Source of the DNA: Streptomyces bicolor
GTDB taxonomy: Bacteria > Actinomycetota > Actinomycetes > Streptomycetales > Streptomycetaceae
Reading direction: 5' to 3'
DNA length: 33,771 nt
Assembly: GCF_000719285.1 (NCBI RefSeq)
Contig: NZ_JOFS01000067.1
Location: 1-33,771 of the forward strand
This document shows, piece by piece, positions 16,930 through 26,683 of this stretch. Under the pieces are notes generated by a model. That model was not told the origin of the DNA and ran no database searches. It was given only the letters and a program-made list of their open reading frames with translations. Position 1 is the stretch's first letter; each line of letters opens with the position of its first letter. The position numbers and the translations under genes are program-made.

Positions 16930-18633
16930 GTGTACTTCGTCGACACCATCGATGTGCCGGGGCTGGGCAACCGCAGCTATCTGGCGGGTGGTGCGCACAG
17001 CGCCGTGGTGGTCGATCCGCCCCGGGACATCGACCGGGTGATCGCGGCCGCCGCCCGGCGGGGCGTGCGCATCACGCAGGTCGCCGAGACCCATGTCCAC
17101 AACGACTACGTGACCGGCGGCCTGGAGCTGGCCCGGATCACCGGTGCCGCCTATCTCGTGCCGGCCGCGGCACGGGTCGGGTACGAGCGGGTACCGGTCG
17201 CCGACGGGGACCGCACGCCGATCGCGGACGGCCTGGCGCTGCGTGCCCTGGCCACCCCCGGGCACACCCCGCACCACACCTCGTACGTCCTGGAGGAGTC
17301 CGGGCGGGCGGTGGCCGTCTTCACCGGCGGTTCCCTGCTGATCGGCACGGTGGGGCGGCCCGATCTGGTCGAACCGCGGCTGACGGGGCGGCTGGCGCGG
17401 GCGCAGTACGACTCCGCGCACCGGCTGGCCGCCGAGTTGCCGGACGAGACGGCGGTGCTGCCGACGCACGGCTTCGGCAGCTTCTGCTCCGCGACGCAGG
17501 CGGCGGGCGGTGCGGCGACGACCATCGGGCGTGAGCGTGCCGTCAACGACGCCCTGGTGAAGGACGTGGACGCGTTCGTCGCGGACCTGCTCGCCGGGCT
17601 GGACGACATCCCCGCGTACTACGCGCACATGGGTCCGGCGAATGCGCAGGGCCCGGCGCCGGTGGACCTGACCCCGCCGCGCCGTGCCGACGCCGAGGAG
17701 ATCGCGGCGCGGCTGGCCGCCGGTGAGTGGGTGGTGGATCTGCGCAACCGGGTCGCGTTCGCCGAGGGGCATGTCGCCGGGTCGCTCAACTTCGAGGCGG
17801 AGGGGCAGCTCGCTACGTATCTGGCCTGGCTGCTGCCGTGGGGCAAGCCGGTCACGCTGCTCGCCGAGAGCCCGGCCCAACTGTCCGATGCCCAGCGGGA
17901 ACTGGTCCGGGTCGGCATCGACCGTCCGGCCGCCGCCTCGACCGGCTCCCCCGCCGACTGGACACGGCCGGGCGAGCACCCGCGCTCCTTCCCGCGCGGC
18001 ACCTTCGGCGACCTGGCCACTGCCCGACGGGCCGCCCCGGACGGTGTCGTGATCCTGGACGTGCGGCGCGACTCCGAGCGCGACGCCGGTCACATCAGGG
18101 GCTCGGTGCACATTCCGCTGCACCGGCTGCGCGACCGTCTCGCGGAAATACCGGACGGCGCCGTGTGGGTGCACTGCGCCGGCGGAATGCGGGCCGCCAT
18201 CGCCGCCTCGCTGCTCGACGCGGCGGGACGGGACGTGGTCGCCGTGGACGACGGGTTCGCGGCGGCACACGACGCCGGGCTCCCCATGGCGCGCATCACC
18301 GCGGCCGAGGCGCATGAGCGGGCGGGCGCGGACGCCGTTCTCGTCGATGTGCGCGAGCCCGACGAATGGGCCACGGGGCACGCTCCGGGCGCCGTACTCG
18401 CGCCCCTGTCGTCGCTGACGTCGGGTGAGCTGCTCCCGCCGGCCGCGCAGGGACGCCCGGTCGTCGCGATCTGCCGCTCCGGCAGGCGCTCCCGGGAGGC
18501 CGCGGCCCTGCTCGCGGCACGCGGCACGGATGTCGTGGACGTCATCGGAGGGATGCAGGCCTGGGCCGAGGCGGGGCTTCCGGTGGTGGCGGAGTCGGGG
18601 GCGTCCTGTAGTACCCCCGGCCACCCCCGGTGA
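16930..18633 (+). CDS. Persulfide-dioxygenase-like MBL protein fused to three rhodanese modules
   Basis: A 567-residue cytoplasmic protein. Residues 1-240 form an MBL domain of the ETHE1/CstB type: ETHVHNDYVTGG with His55, His57, Asp59, then TPGH with His112, and GTVGRPDLVEP. The Asp expected in the TGD motif is Gly134 (FTGGSLL). Residues about 252-340 form a rhodanese-like module without an active Cys; about 356-452 an active-type module with Cys416 in VHCAGGMRA; about 455-555 a third with Cys515 in ICRSGRRS. GTG 16930 follows GAGGAGAGG. The role is probably oxidation and transfer of persulfide sulfur, with product sulfite or thiosulfate removed by the TauE/SafE protein encoded next. Two operators precede it. 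Confidence 0.88.
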   Translation: MYFVDTIDVPGLGNRSYLAGGAHSAVVVDPPRDIDRVIAAAARRGVRITQVAETHVHNDYVTGGLELARITGAAYLVPAAARVGYERVPVADGDRTPIADGLALRALATPGHTPHHTSYVLEESGRAVAVFTGGSLLIGTVGRPDLVEPRLTGRLARAQYDSAHRLAAELPDETAVLPTHGFGSFCSATQAAGGAATTIGRERAVNDALVKDVDAFVADLLAGLDDIPAYYAHMGPANAQGPAPVDLTPPRRADAEEIAARLAAGEWVVDLRNRVAFAEGHVAGSLNFEAEGQLATYLAWLLPWGKPVTLLAESPAQLSDAQRELVRVGIDRPAAASTGSPADWTRPGEHPRSFPRGTFGDLATARRAAPDGVVILDVRRDSERDAGHIRGSVHIPLHRLRDRLAEIPDGAVWVHCAGGMRAAIAASLLDAAGRDVVAVDDGFAAAHDAGLPMARITAAEAHERAGADAVLVDVREPDEWATGHAPGAVLAPLSSLTSGELLPPAAQGRPVVAICRSGRRSREAAALLAARGTDVVDVIGGMQAWAEAGLPVVAESGASCSTPGHPR

Positions 18634-19379
18634 GCGCCCTGGTCCTCGGTCTGCTCGCCGGTGCCGTCACCGGGCTCGCGCTCGGGGCGCTGGGAGGCGG
18701 CGGCAGCGTGCTGGCCGTCCCCGCGTTGATGTATCTGCTGGGCTTCACGCCGGCCGCGGCCGCCACGGCGAGTCTGGTCGTCGTCACCGTCACCTCCGTG
18801 ACCGCGCTCGGCGTGCACGCCCGTGAGGGCACGGTGCAGTGGCGCGCAGGGGCGTTGTTCGCGGCGGCGGGCCTGGTGCCCGCGGCGGTCGGCGGGGCCG
18901 TGTCGGCGTGGCTGCCTCCCGGGCTGCTCACGGGGGCGTTCGCGGTGATCGCCGCTGGCGCCGCGCTGCGCATGCTCCGGCCGTCGGCCGCCGTACGGCA
19001 CGACGACGTGCCGGTGCGTGCCGGTCGGGTCGTTCAGGCCGGAGCGGGACTCGGTGCGGTGACCGGGCTGCTCGGAGTGGGCGGTGGCTTCCTCGCCGTA
19101 CCGGCGCTGGTGAACGTGGTGGGGCTGCGCATGCGGCCCGCCGTGGGCACGAGTCTGCTGGTCATCACCGTCAACTCGCTGGTCGCGCTGGCGGCTCGGG
19201 CGGGTTCGGTCGCGCCGGTGGACTGGACCGCCGTCGCGCCGTTCGTGGCGGCCGCGGTGCTCGGCGCGTGGGACGGCAAGCGGCTTGCCGGCAAGGTCTC
19301 CGGAGGCACGCTTCAGCGGATCTTCGCGTACGTGCTGCTCGCGGTGGCGCTGTTCATGCTGGCCGACGCCGTCGTATGA
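18630..19379 (+). CDS. Sulfite exporter TauE/SafE family permease
   Basis: A 249-residue membrane protein of about eight helices in two repeats. The family motif occurs twice: GALGGGGSVLAVPALMYLLG near the N-terminus and GLLGVGGGFLAVPALVNVVG in the middle, each followed by a TASL or GTSLL helix start. The GTG start overlaps the preceding stop by four bases (GTGA), so translation is coupled to the MBL-rhodanese protein. Context indicates export of sulfite, thiosulfate or another small sulfur anion made by the upstream enzyme; the family name alone would not fix the substrate. It converges on the regulator gene across 48 bases without a clear hairpin. Confidence 0.92.
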   Translation: MSALVLGLLAGAVTGLALGALGGGGSVLAVPALMYLLGFTPAAAATASLVVVTVTSVTALGVHAREGTVQWRAGALFAAAGLVPAAVGGAVSAWLPPGLLTGAFAVIAAGAALRMLRPSAAVRHDDVPVRAGRVVQAGAGLGAVTGLLGVGGGFLAVPALVNVVGLRMRPAVGTSLLVITVNSLVALAARAGSVAPVDWTAVAPFVAAAVLGAWDGKRLAGKVSGGTLQRIFAYVLLAVALFMLADAVV

Positions 19380-19427
19380 ACTCCGGGGTCATGACGCCCA
19401 GGCCGGTGACCCGCACGCCCGTGGCAC

Positions 19428-20370
<943 letters not shown>

Positions 20371-20375
<5 letters not shown>

Positions 20376-20430
20376 GGAAGTTCCGGCTCACCCGAGGAAA
20401 TCCCGGATCACCTGAGGAAGTCCCGGACGG
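20371..20430. repeat. Three 20-base tandem repeats across a convergent gene junction
   Basis: Units 20371-20390, 20391-20410 and 20411-20430 share the form CC-GAGGAA-T-CCGG, differing at only a few positions each. The array contains the stop codon of the membrane rhodanese (20373-20375) and the last codons and stop of the transketolase-like gene on the minus strand (20408-20410). It looks like local duplication of a gene end; no inverted-repeat terminator is seen here. Confidence 0.75.
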
Positions 20431-21001
20431 CCCGGGCGAGGACCGCCTCGTCCAGGCCGTCCGCGCCGCCCAGGGGCAGCAGCCGGTGCGGTACGTGCAC
20501 CAGCGTCTCGGCGACATGCCGGGCCGACAGACCGGGCTGCCCGGGCTCGACCAGCACCACGTCGGCATGGTCGGCGGCCAGGACGGCCGTGCGCAGACCG
20601 ACCTGGTCGAAGGGCCGGACGGTGGCCGCGTAGAGCACGGTCAGGTCGAGGCTGGACGTGGCGCGCAGGACGGGGTCGAGGGTGGCGCCGACCGCGGCCA
20701 CCACGCCGTCGAGCCCTTCGCGGACGAGCTCGAAGCCCTCGCTCACGCCGCGTGGTTCGGCGTTGGAGTCGCCGGACACGTGCACATACGCCCGGTCGCC
20801 GCGCCGCACGGCGCCCTGGATCGCACGGCGCACCTCGTCGGGGTGACCGGGGACGTGCACGGCCCAGCGGGGGTCGGTGGCGAACCTGGCCAGCTCGTCG
20901 ACCGCACCGTAGCCGACGAGGACGGCGGCGGGCGCCGCGGGCACATCCGCGCGGGACCGGGGAAGGGCTTCGGCGGCGGCCAGCAGCATGTCGGAGTTCA
21001 T
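20408..21001 (-). CDS. Transketolase C-terminal-half protein (fasC-like fragment)
   Basis: A 197-residue protein covering part of the pyrimidine-binding domain and the C-terminal domain of a transketolase or pyruvate-dehydrogenase beta subunit. Signs are VHVPGHPDEVRRAIQGAVRRGDRAYVH, GLDGVVAAVGATLDPVL, LTVLYAATVRPFD and DVVLVEPGQPGLSARHVAETL. The thiamine-diphosphate-binding half is not encoded nearby, and the pyrimidine domain itself looks shortened. GGAAGGA precedes ATG 21001 at good spacing, so it appears to be expressed. In R. fascians, fasB and fasC encode such split subunits in the cytokinin operon; here the gene is divergent from the isopentenyltransferase. It could be a working accessory subunit or a decaying remnant. 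Confidence 0.75.
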   Translation of the reverse strand: MNSDMLLAAAEALPRSRADVPAAPAAVLVGYGAVDELARFATDPRWAVHVPGHPDEVRRAIQGAVRRGDRAYVHVSGDSNAEPRGVSEGFELVREGLDGVVAAVGATLDPVLRATSSLDLTVLYAATVRPFDQVGLRTAVLAADHADVVLVEPGQPGLSARHVAETLVHVPHRLLPLGGADGLDEAVLARAVRDFLR

Positions 21002-21260
21002 GGGGGAATCCTTCCGGGACTGGTTCATTAGGGCACGTCAGGAATTCGTTAAGAAAAACGCCCCGACCGGCCGTCACACGAACCTGAATTACCCGGAGTT
21101 ATCTGCCCCATCCCCACCTTCTTGAAGCTTTAACAAACCCACAGGAATGTGGCTGTCTCTTTGCCCGATCCGGGCATACCGCAGGGTCAGTACGCGGGTT
21201 CGGGTGCGTAGCTTGAGGGATGTTCTATCCGGCAGACCAAGCCGAAGGGGGAGTTCCGCC
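21002..21260. promoter_or_regulatory. Divergent, A/T-rich promoter region of the fas-like cluster
   Basis: This 259-base gap separates the transketolase-like gene from the isopentenyltransferase operon. Bases about 21025-21145 are clearly richer in A and T than the flanking genes (runs such as TTAAGAAAAA and CTTTAACAAA), which marks a promoter area and perhaps foreign origin. A TAGCTT at 21209-21214 is a candidate -10 box for the plus-strand operon, without a convincing -35. No regulator gene is adjacent. Confidence 0.4.
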
Positions 21261-22031
21261 ATGGCCGAAAACGCAACACCTCCCGTGACCCGTCCGTGCG
21301 TCCATCTGATCGCGGGGCCGACCGGGGTCGGCAAGAGCGCGGCGGCCACCGAGCTGGCCCGGGCGACCGGTGCCCCGATCGTCGTCGCGGACCGCCTGCA
21401 GTGCTTCACCGACCTGGCCACCACCAGCGCCCGCGCAGGGGCCGACGTACCCGGTGTGTGCCGGCACTGGCTCGGCGACCGGACGTCCGCCGACGGCGAC
21501 CTGTCCGCGGCCGAGGCGACGGAAGCGCTGGTCGCGTTGGTGGAGCGGCTTGCCTCGACGCACCCGCTCGTGATCGTCGAGGGCGGCTCCATCTCGCTGC
21601 TGCGGGAGCTGTGCGACCGCCGGCCCGCACTCTCCTGGCAGCTGACGGTCCGTCTCCTGCCCCTGCCCGCGCGCGACGAGTACCTCGCCGCCCTGACCCG
21701 CCGGGCGCACGAGATGCTCACCCCGGGCGCCTGCGGTCCCGGCCTCCTGCAGGAACTGGCCGCGCTGTGGCGCGATCCGGGCCGACGGCTGCTCGCGGCA
21801 TCCGTCAACGGATTCGAGGCCGTTCTCGAATGCTGTGCAAAATATTCACTCGATGTCGCGAGCATCCATGAACAGGACATCCCTGAACGTGTCCTGAACC
21901 GGATCGCCGAGCTCATCGCCGAACGGCACGCGGAACACGGGTATCTCCAGCATCGCGTGTTCACCGAAATTTTCGAAAGCCCGGTGCCGCATCACGGGTT
22001 CGGCCTCGGCACCCTGGAGCGTGCGGCATGA
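21261..22031 (+). CDS. ipt: Adenylate isopentenyltransferase (cytokinin synthase, FasD/Tmr-like)
   Basis: A 256-residue soluble enzyme of the bacterial cytokinin-synthase type (Tmr, Tzs, FasD), which moves a dimethylallyl group to N6 of AMP. Signs are the P-loop GPTGVGKS (19-26), ADRLQC with Asp44 in the base position, TTSARAG in place of the usual [15 protein letters not shown], the strongly diagnostic VEGGSISLL, and the C-terminal NGFEA and HGFG segments. It is shorter than tRNA isopentenyltransferase (MiaA, about 300) and lacks its tRNA-binding insert. A strong GAAGGGGGAG (21244-21253) fixes ATG 21261 over an in-frame 21147. Its stop overlaps the next start (ATGA). The 3-prime part has lower GC than its surroundings. 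Confidence 0.88.
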   Translation: MAENATPPVTRPCVHLIAGPTGVGKSAAATELARATGAPIVVADRLQCFTDLATTSARAGADVPGVCRHWLGDRTSADGDLSAAEATEALVALVERLASTHPLVIVEGGSISLLRELCDRRPALSWQLTVRLLPLPARDEYLAALTRRAHEMLTPGACGPGLLQELAALWRDPGRRLLAASVNGFEAVLECCAKYSLDVASIHEQDIPERVLNRIAELIAERHAEHGYLQHRVFTEIFESPVPHHGFGLGTLERAA

Positions 22032-23356
22032 CCGGAACTCCGGATGTGAAGGACGTGACCGTCGATTTCGGTCACATCATCGACTCCTGTCCGCTCGGCG
22101 TCGTCAAGGCGCCGTCCGCTGCCGCCGTACAGGAACTCCTGACCTTCGCCGGTCCGCACGGGCTGCCGGTCTCCGCCCGCGGCGGCGGACAGGCCCTGTA
22201 CGGGCAGGGGCAGGCGCACGGCGGCTACGTCGTCGACATGGCCGCACTGAACGAGGTGCGCTGCATTCCGCACGAGCGGACGCTGACCGCCGGGGCGGGT
22301 GCCTCGTGGCGGGATGTCGTACGAGCCGCGCTCGGGGAAGGTCTCACACCCGCAGTGCTGCCCGACCACCTCGGCGGCAGCGTCGGCGGTGTGCTGAGCA
22401 CCGGCGGCTTCGGCGGCTCCAGCCACCGGCACGGGCTCGTCGCCGACCGGGTGCGCGAGGTGGAGGTCGTCACGGGCACCGGCGAGCACCTGACGTGCTC
22501 ACCCGACCGGCGTCCGGACCTCTTCCGTGCCGTCCTGGCGGGGCTGGGCCAGTGCGCGCTGATCGTCGGCGCCACGCTCGCCCTCGTGCCCGCCCCGACG
22601 CATGTGCGCCGCTACCGCCTCTATTACGACTCCCCCGACACCTACGTCACCGACCAGCGGCGGCTGGCCCGCGACGCCCGCTTCAGCCATGTCACGGGGC
22701 AGGCACGACCGGCGCTCGGCGGTGGCTGGCAGTACATGATCGAGGCGGTGGCACCGCATGCCGCCCCACCGTGCCCCGGCCGGCCCCCCGCCGACGACGA
22801 GTTGTTGGTCGGCGACCTGGAGCACGACCGCGACACCGAGGAGATCGCGGACCTGTCGTACGCCGAGTACCTGCACCGCCTCGACCGCGACGAACGTCTC
22901 CTGCGCGCCACGGGCGAGTGGGACCGCCCGCACCCGTGGCTCACGCTGCTGCTCCCGGAGCAGACCGTGACCTCCTTCGTCCCGGCCCTGCTGGCCGAGG
23001 ACGCCCAGCGAGGCCTGCGCACCTGCGGGACGGTCCAGCTGCGCCCGTTGACCGGCCGGGCCCTGCACGCCCCGCTGGTGCCCAGGCCCGCGGGCGAACT
23101 CCTGTGCCTCCTGTCCCTGATGCGCACGGCACCGCCCGGCCGACCAGGCGTCGTACGGCAGTTGGTGGCGGCCAACCGGGCGCTGTACCAGCGGGCCAGG
23201 ACCGTCGGCGGAGTCCTCCACCCGGTCGCCGCACTGCCCATGACGCCCGACGACTGGCGCGCCCACTTCGGCCCGGTCTGGCCCGAACTCGTCCGCGCCA
23301 AGGACCGGTACGACCCGCACCACATCCTGACCAGGGGGTACGGGCTGTGGGCGTGA
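22028..23356 (+). CDS. Cytokinin oxidase/dehydrogenase-like FAD protein without the FAD-linking His
   Basis: A 442-residue flavoprotein of the VAO/CKX family, like FasE. The FAD domain has [59 protein letters not shown] and [11 protein letters not shown]; the substrate domain keeps [16 protein letters not shown] and ends [14 protein letters not shown], all close to cytokinin oxidases. In those enzymes the RG-GHS motif binds FAD covalently through His; here that position is Gln55 and the following Ser is Ala56. FAD would be held non-covalently or activity altered. It overlaps the isopentenyltransferase gene by four bases and the LOG-acyltransferase gene by about ten, so the three are made together. 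Its role may be to cleave, oxidise or tailor an N6-prenyl adenine. Confidence 0.85.
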   Translation: MTGTPDVKDVTVDFGHIIDSCPLGVVKAPSAAAVQELLTFAGPHGLPVSARGGGQALYGQGQAHGGYVVDMAALNEVRCIPHERTLTAGAGASWRDVVRAALGEGLTPAVLPDHLGGSVGGVLSTGGFGGSSHRHGLVADRVREVEVVTGTGEHLTCSPDRRPDLFRAVLAGLGQCALIVGATLALVPAPTHVRRYRLYYDSPDTYVTDQRRLARDARFSHVTGQARPALGGGWQYMIEAVAPHAAPPCPGRPPADDELLVGDLEHDRDTEEIADLSYAEYLHRLDRDERLLRATGEWDRPHPWLTLLLPEQTVTSFVPALLAEDAQRGLRTCGTVQLRPLTGRALHAPLVPRPAGELLCLLSLMRTAPPGRPGVVRQLVAANRALYQRARTVGGVLHPVAALPMTPDDWRAHFGPVWPELVRAKDRYDPHHILTRGYGLWA

Positions 23357-24867
23357 CGACGGTCACCGTCTTCTGCGGGTCCTCCCCCGGCAGCCGGCCG
23401 GGCCATGTGCGGATCGCCGCCGACCTCGGCCGTTCCCTGGCCGAAGCGGGTCTGCGGCTCGTCTACGGCGGTGCCCGCATCGGTCTGATGGGCGCGGTCG
23501 CGGACGCGGCTCTGGCCGCGGGGGGCTCGGTCACCGGAGTCGTACCGAGCCGCATGCTGCCGTACGAGATCACGCACACCGGACTGACCGAGCTGGAGGT
23601 GGTCGCGGACATCCATCAGCGCAAGGCGGGCATGGCCGAGTCGTGTGACGCCTTCGTGGCGCTGCCGGGTGGCCTGGGCACGGCCGAGGAGCTTCTGGAG
23701 GTGCTGTCGTGGGCCCAGTTGCGGATCCACGGCAAGCCGTGTCTGCTGCTCGACCCGTTCGGTTTCTACCGTCCTTTGCTGTCGTTCCTGGAGCACGCGC
23801 GGGACGAGGGGTTTCTCCATCCGGGCGACCTGGAGCGGGTCGTCGTGTGCGAGTCGGCCGAGGAGGTGGTAGCCCACCTGGCGGGCACGGGCCCCGCTGC
23901 CCCATGCACGCCGGCCGTGGTGCGGATACCGACGGGCCGGACCGCGTTCATGTTCTCCGCGGCCGGGTCCCAGCAGCCCGGCATGGGGCGTGAACTCTAC
24001 GGCTCCTCCGCCGTGTTCGCCGATACTCTCGACGAGGTCTGCGCGCGCCTCGATCCGTACCTCGACCTCTCTCTGCGGGAGGTGATGTTCGCGCCGGCCG
24101 GGACGCCCACGGCCGCGCTGCTCGACCGCATCGTGTACGGCTATCCGGCGATCTTCGCGCTGCAGGTCGCGCAGTACCGGCTGCTGGAGAGCCAGGGACT
24201 CGAACCGGACGTGCTGTTCGGCTACTCGGCCGGGCACATGGCGGCCGCGCATGCGGCGGGTGTCTTCTCGCTGGCGGACGCCTGCCACGCGGTCGGCACG
24301 CTGTCGCAGCTCATGGGAAAGATGCCGGAAGGCGGACGCATGGCCGCCGTGGAGGCCTCTCCCGAGGAACTGCGGCTGGGACCTACGGCGGTGATCGCAG
24401 CGGTCAACGGGCCCCGGTCGGTGGTCGTGTCGGGGGACCGTGCGACGGTGACCGAGATCTGCGGGGAGTGGACGGCCCGCGGTCGCCGCACCCATCTGCT
24501 GCGTGCCGACGTGGCGCCCCACTCCCCGCACTTCGACCCGCTGTTGGCCGACTATCGGCGCCTCCTTCGGACACTCGTCCTGCGCGCCCCGCGCATCTCG
24601 CTGATCTCCGACACCACCGCCGAGCCGGTGGGCGACGAGGCCGCCGGGCCGGACCACTGGGTGCGGGCGCTGCGCGATCCCGTCCGGTTCATGGACGCGG
24701 TGACCCGCATGCGGCGCGACGGTACGACCGCCTTCGTCGAGCTGGGACCGGGCGAGGTCCTGACCGGCATGCTCGACGACTGTCTGCCGCACGGGGACGA
24801 TCGGCCGATCGTGCTCTCCGTCGCCCGGAACTGGCGCGCCCCGCACGGACGGGCCGACGTAGCCTGA
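23347..24867 (+). CDS. LOG cytokinin phosphoribohydrolase fused to a polyketide-type acyltransferase
   Basis: A 506-residue two-domain protein. Residues 1-180 are a LOG (FasF-like) enzyme: [29 protein letters not shown] and [14 protein letters not shown] (the PGG-GT--E catalytic motif); LOG splits cytokinin 5-prime-monophosphate into free base and ribose phosphate. After a short linker, residues 196-500 are a FabD/PKS-type acyltransferase: [17 protein letters not shown] with nucleophile Ser294, and APHSPHFDP with His392. The conserved Arg that grips malonyl-type carboxylates (RG-LM) is Leu319, which argues for a monocarboxylic acyl group. GTG 23347 has AGGGGG eight bases upstream; GTG 23353 is also possible. 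No acyl carrier protein gene is near. The fusion is the oddest protein in the window. Confidence 0.88.
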   Translation: MGVTTVTVFCGSSPGSRPGHVRIAADLGRSLAEAGLRLVYGGARIGLMGAVADAALAAGGSVTGVVPSRMLPYEITHTGLTELEVVADIHQRKAGMAESCDAFVALPGGLGTAEELLEVLSWAQLRIHGKPCLLLDPFGFYRPLLSFLEHARDEGFLHPGDLERVVVCESAEEVVAHLAGTGPAAPCTPAVVRIPTGRTAFMFSAAGSQQPGMGRELYGSSAVFADTLDEVCARLDPYLDLSLREVMFAPAGTPTAALLDRIVYGYPAIFALQVAQYRLLESQGLEPDVLFGYSAGHMAAAHAAGVFSLADACHAVGTLSQLMGKMPEGGRMAAVEASPEELRLGPTAVIAAVNGPRSVVVSGDRATVTEICGEWTARGRRTHLLRADVAPHSPHFDPLLADYRRLLRTLVLRAPRISLISDTTAEPVGDEAAGPDHWVRALRDPVRFMDAVTRMRRDGTTAFVELGPGEVLTGMLDDCLPHGDDRPIVLSVARNWRAPHGRADVA

Positions 24868-24895
24868 GTGCTCCGACCGACTCCGAAGGAGCGCC

Positions 24896-26650
24896 GTGAG
24901 CACTGACCGGACGCCGACCGACCAGCCCGCGTGGCGGCTGCTCCTCGGATACGTACGGCCGCATCGGTGGGCCCTCCTGGCCGGGGCCGTGCTGTCGCTG
25001 GTCACGGGGACCACCGGGCTCCTCCTTCCGCTGGTGGCGCGGGAGTTGATCGACGACCTGTCCCACGACCGGGCCATCACCGGGGCGCTGCTGCTCATGT
25101 CCGGGCTGGTCGTGGCCAACGCGGCGGTGGGCGCGCTGGGTTCGTACGTGCTGCGGCGCACCGCCGAGTCGGTTGTGCTCGGCGCGCGCCGCGCCCTCTC
25201 GTCGTATCTGCTGCGGCTGCGCATCACCGCCGTGGACCGCAGCGAGCCGGGCGACCTGATGGCCCGTATCACCTCGGACACCACGCTGCTGCGCGAGGTC
25301 ACCACCGACTCCCTCGTCGGCCTCGGCACGGGCGGGCTCACGCTGGTTGCGACCGTGGTGATGATGGGCCTGGTGGATCCGGTGCTGCTGGCGGTCACGC
25401 TCGCCGTGATCCTGGGCGCCGGCACGATCCTCGGTGTGATCGTGCCCCGCATCAACCGGGCCAGCCGGCAGGCGCAGGACGCGGTCGGCGTGATGGGGGC
25501 CTCCCTGGAACGCATACTCGGCGCGCTGCGCACGGTGAAGGCGTCCGGTGCCGAGCACCGGGAGGAGCGGACCCTGCACGAGGCGGCCGAGGAGTCGTGG
25601 CGGCAGAGCGTGCGGGCGGCCAAGTGGTCGGCGGCCGCGGGCAACACGGCCGGGCTCGCCATGCAGATCGCCTTCATCACGGTGCTCGCGGTGGGCGGGG
25701 CACGGGTGGCGACGGGGGCGGTCGACGTCGGCACGCTGGTCGCCTTCCTGCTGTACGTGTTCTATCTGATGTCGCCGATACAGCAGGTCGTCGGCGCGAT
25801 CACGCAGTACCAGACGGGCGCGGCGGCGCTCGCCCGGATCCAGGAGGCGCTACGGCTGCCGGCCGAACCGGCCGCCGAGCCGGCGCCGTTGCCCGCCGCC
25901 GGGGTGGGGCCCGCCGCGCTGGCCTTCGAGGACGTCCGCTTCCGGTACGCCGACGACCTGCCGTACGTCCACCACGGCGTGACGTTCGCCGTGCCCGCGC
26001 AGGGCATGACGGCGTTCGTCGGCCCGTCGGGCGCGGGCAAGACCACCGTGTTCTCCCTCATCGAGCGGTTCTACGACCCCGAGGCGGGGACCATCACACT
26101 GGACGGGCGGGACTTGGTGGACTGGGAACTGCCCCAACTGCGGTCCGCCATCGGTTATGTGGAGCAGGACGCCCCGGTCCTGTCGGGATCGCTCAAGGAC
26201 AACCTGCTGCTGGGCAATCCCGACGCGGACGACGACGCCGTCACGCGCGTGCTGAAGACGACCCGCCTGGACGGCCTGGTCGCCCGGCTGCCCAGCGGTC
26301 TGGACACGCTCGTCGGGCACCGCGGCACGAGGCTGTCCGGCGGGGAGCGGCAGCGCGTCGCCATCGCCCGGGCCCTGCTGCGCCGTCCCCGGCTGCTGCT
26401 GCTCGACGAGGCGACCTCGCAGCTGGACGCGGTGAACGAGGCGGCGCTGCGCGACACCGTCGCCGATGTCGCCCGCACGACGACGGTGCTGGTCGTCGCG
26501 CACCGGCTGTCGACGGTGACGATGGCCGACCGGATCGTGGTGATGGACGCGGGCCGGGTGCGCGCGGTGGGCACGCATCGCGAACTCGTCGCAGCGGACC
26601 CGCTCTACGCGGAGCTGGCGGCGACGCAGTTCCTGGCGACCGCCGGGTGA
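24896..26650 (+). CDS. ABC transporter, fused permease and ATPase, multidrug-exporter type
   Basis: A 584-residue half-transporter that would work as a homodimer. Residues about 20-310 hold six membrane helices of the type I exporter fold, starting [22 protein letters not shown]. The ATPase domain (about 340-584) has Walker [10 protein letters not shown] (376-384), a Q-loop in [13 protein letters not shown], the signature [16 protein letters not shown] (from 480), Walker [10 protein letters not shown] and the H-loop VVAHRLSTV. It resembles LmrA/MsbA-like exporters. The GTG start follows GAAGGA and lies 28 bases after the LOG-acyltransferase stop, so it is probably in the same transcript and exports, or protects against, the cluster product (inference). 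Confidence 0.92.
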   Translation: MSTDRTPTDQPAWRLLLGYVRPHRWALLAGAVLSLVTGTTGLLLPLVARELIDDLSHDRAITGALLLMSGLVVANAAVGALGSYVLRRTAESVVLGARRALSSYLLRLRITAVDRSEPGDLMARITSDTTLLREVTTDSLVGLGTGGLTLVATVVMMGLVDPVLLAVTLAVILGAGTILGVIVPRINRASRQAQDAVGVMGASLERILGALRTVKASGAEHREERTLHEAAEESWRQSVRAAKWSAAAGNTAGLAMQIAFITVLAVGGARVATGAVDVGTLVAFLLYVFYLMSPIQQVVGAITQYQTGAAALARIQEALRLPAEPAAEPAPLPAAGVGPAALAFEDVRFRYADDLPYVHHGVTFAVPAQGMTAFVGPSGAGKTTVFSLIERFYDPEAGTITLDGRDLVDWELPQLRSAIGYVEQDAPVLSGSLKDNLLLGNPDADDDAVTRVLKTTRLDGLVARLPSGLDTLVGHRGTRLSGGERQRVAIARALLRRPRLLLLDEATSQLDAVNEAALRDTVADVARTTTVLVVAHRLSTVTMADRIVVMDAGRVRAVGTHRELVAADPLYAELAATQFLATAG

Positions 26651-26683
26651 CGTCACCGGCGTTGCCGGCGCCTCAACCTGCCG

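Noticed and set aside
16723..18624. A 633-codon open frame on the minus strand
   Set aside because: It is a complement shadow of the MBL-rhodanese gene, with Arg/Gly/His-rich low-complexity translation and no family motif.
21261..22031. tRNA isopentenyltransferase MiaA
   Set aside because: The protein is too short, lacks the tRNA-binding region and has the EGGS-SLL and DR-QC motifs of adenylate isopentenyltransferases; its neighbours are cytokinin genes.
22642..25734. A 1030-codon open frame on the minus strand
   Set aside because: It is antisense to four well-supported genes, is Arg/Ser/Pro/Thr-rich without domain motifs, and results from the absence of A/T in third positions of the true genes.
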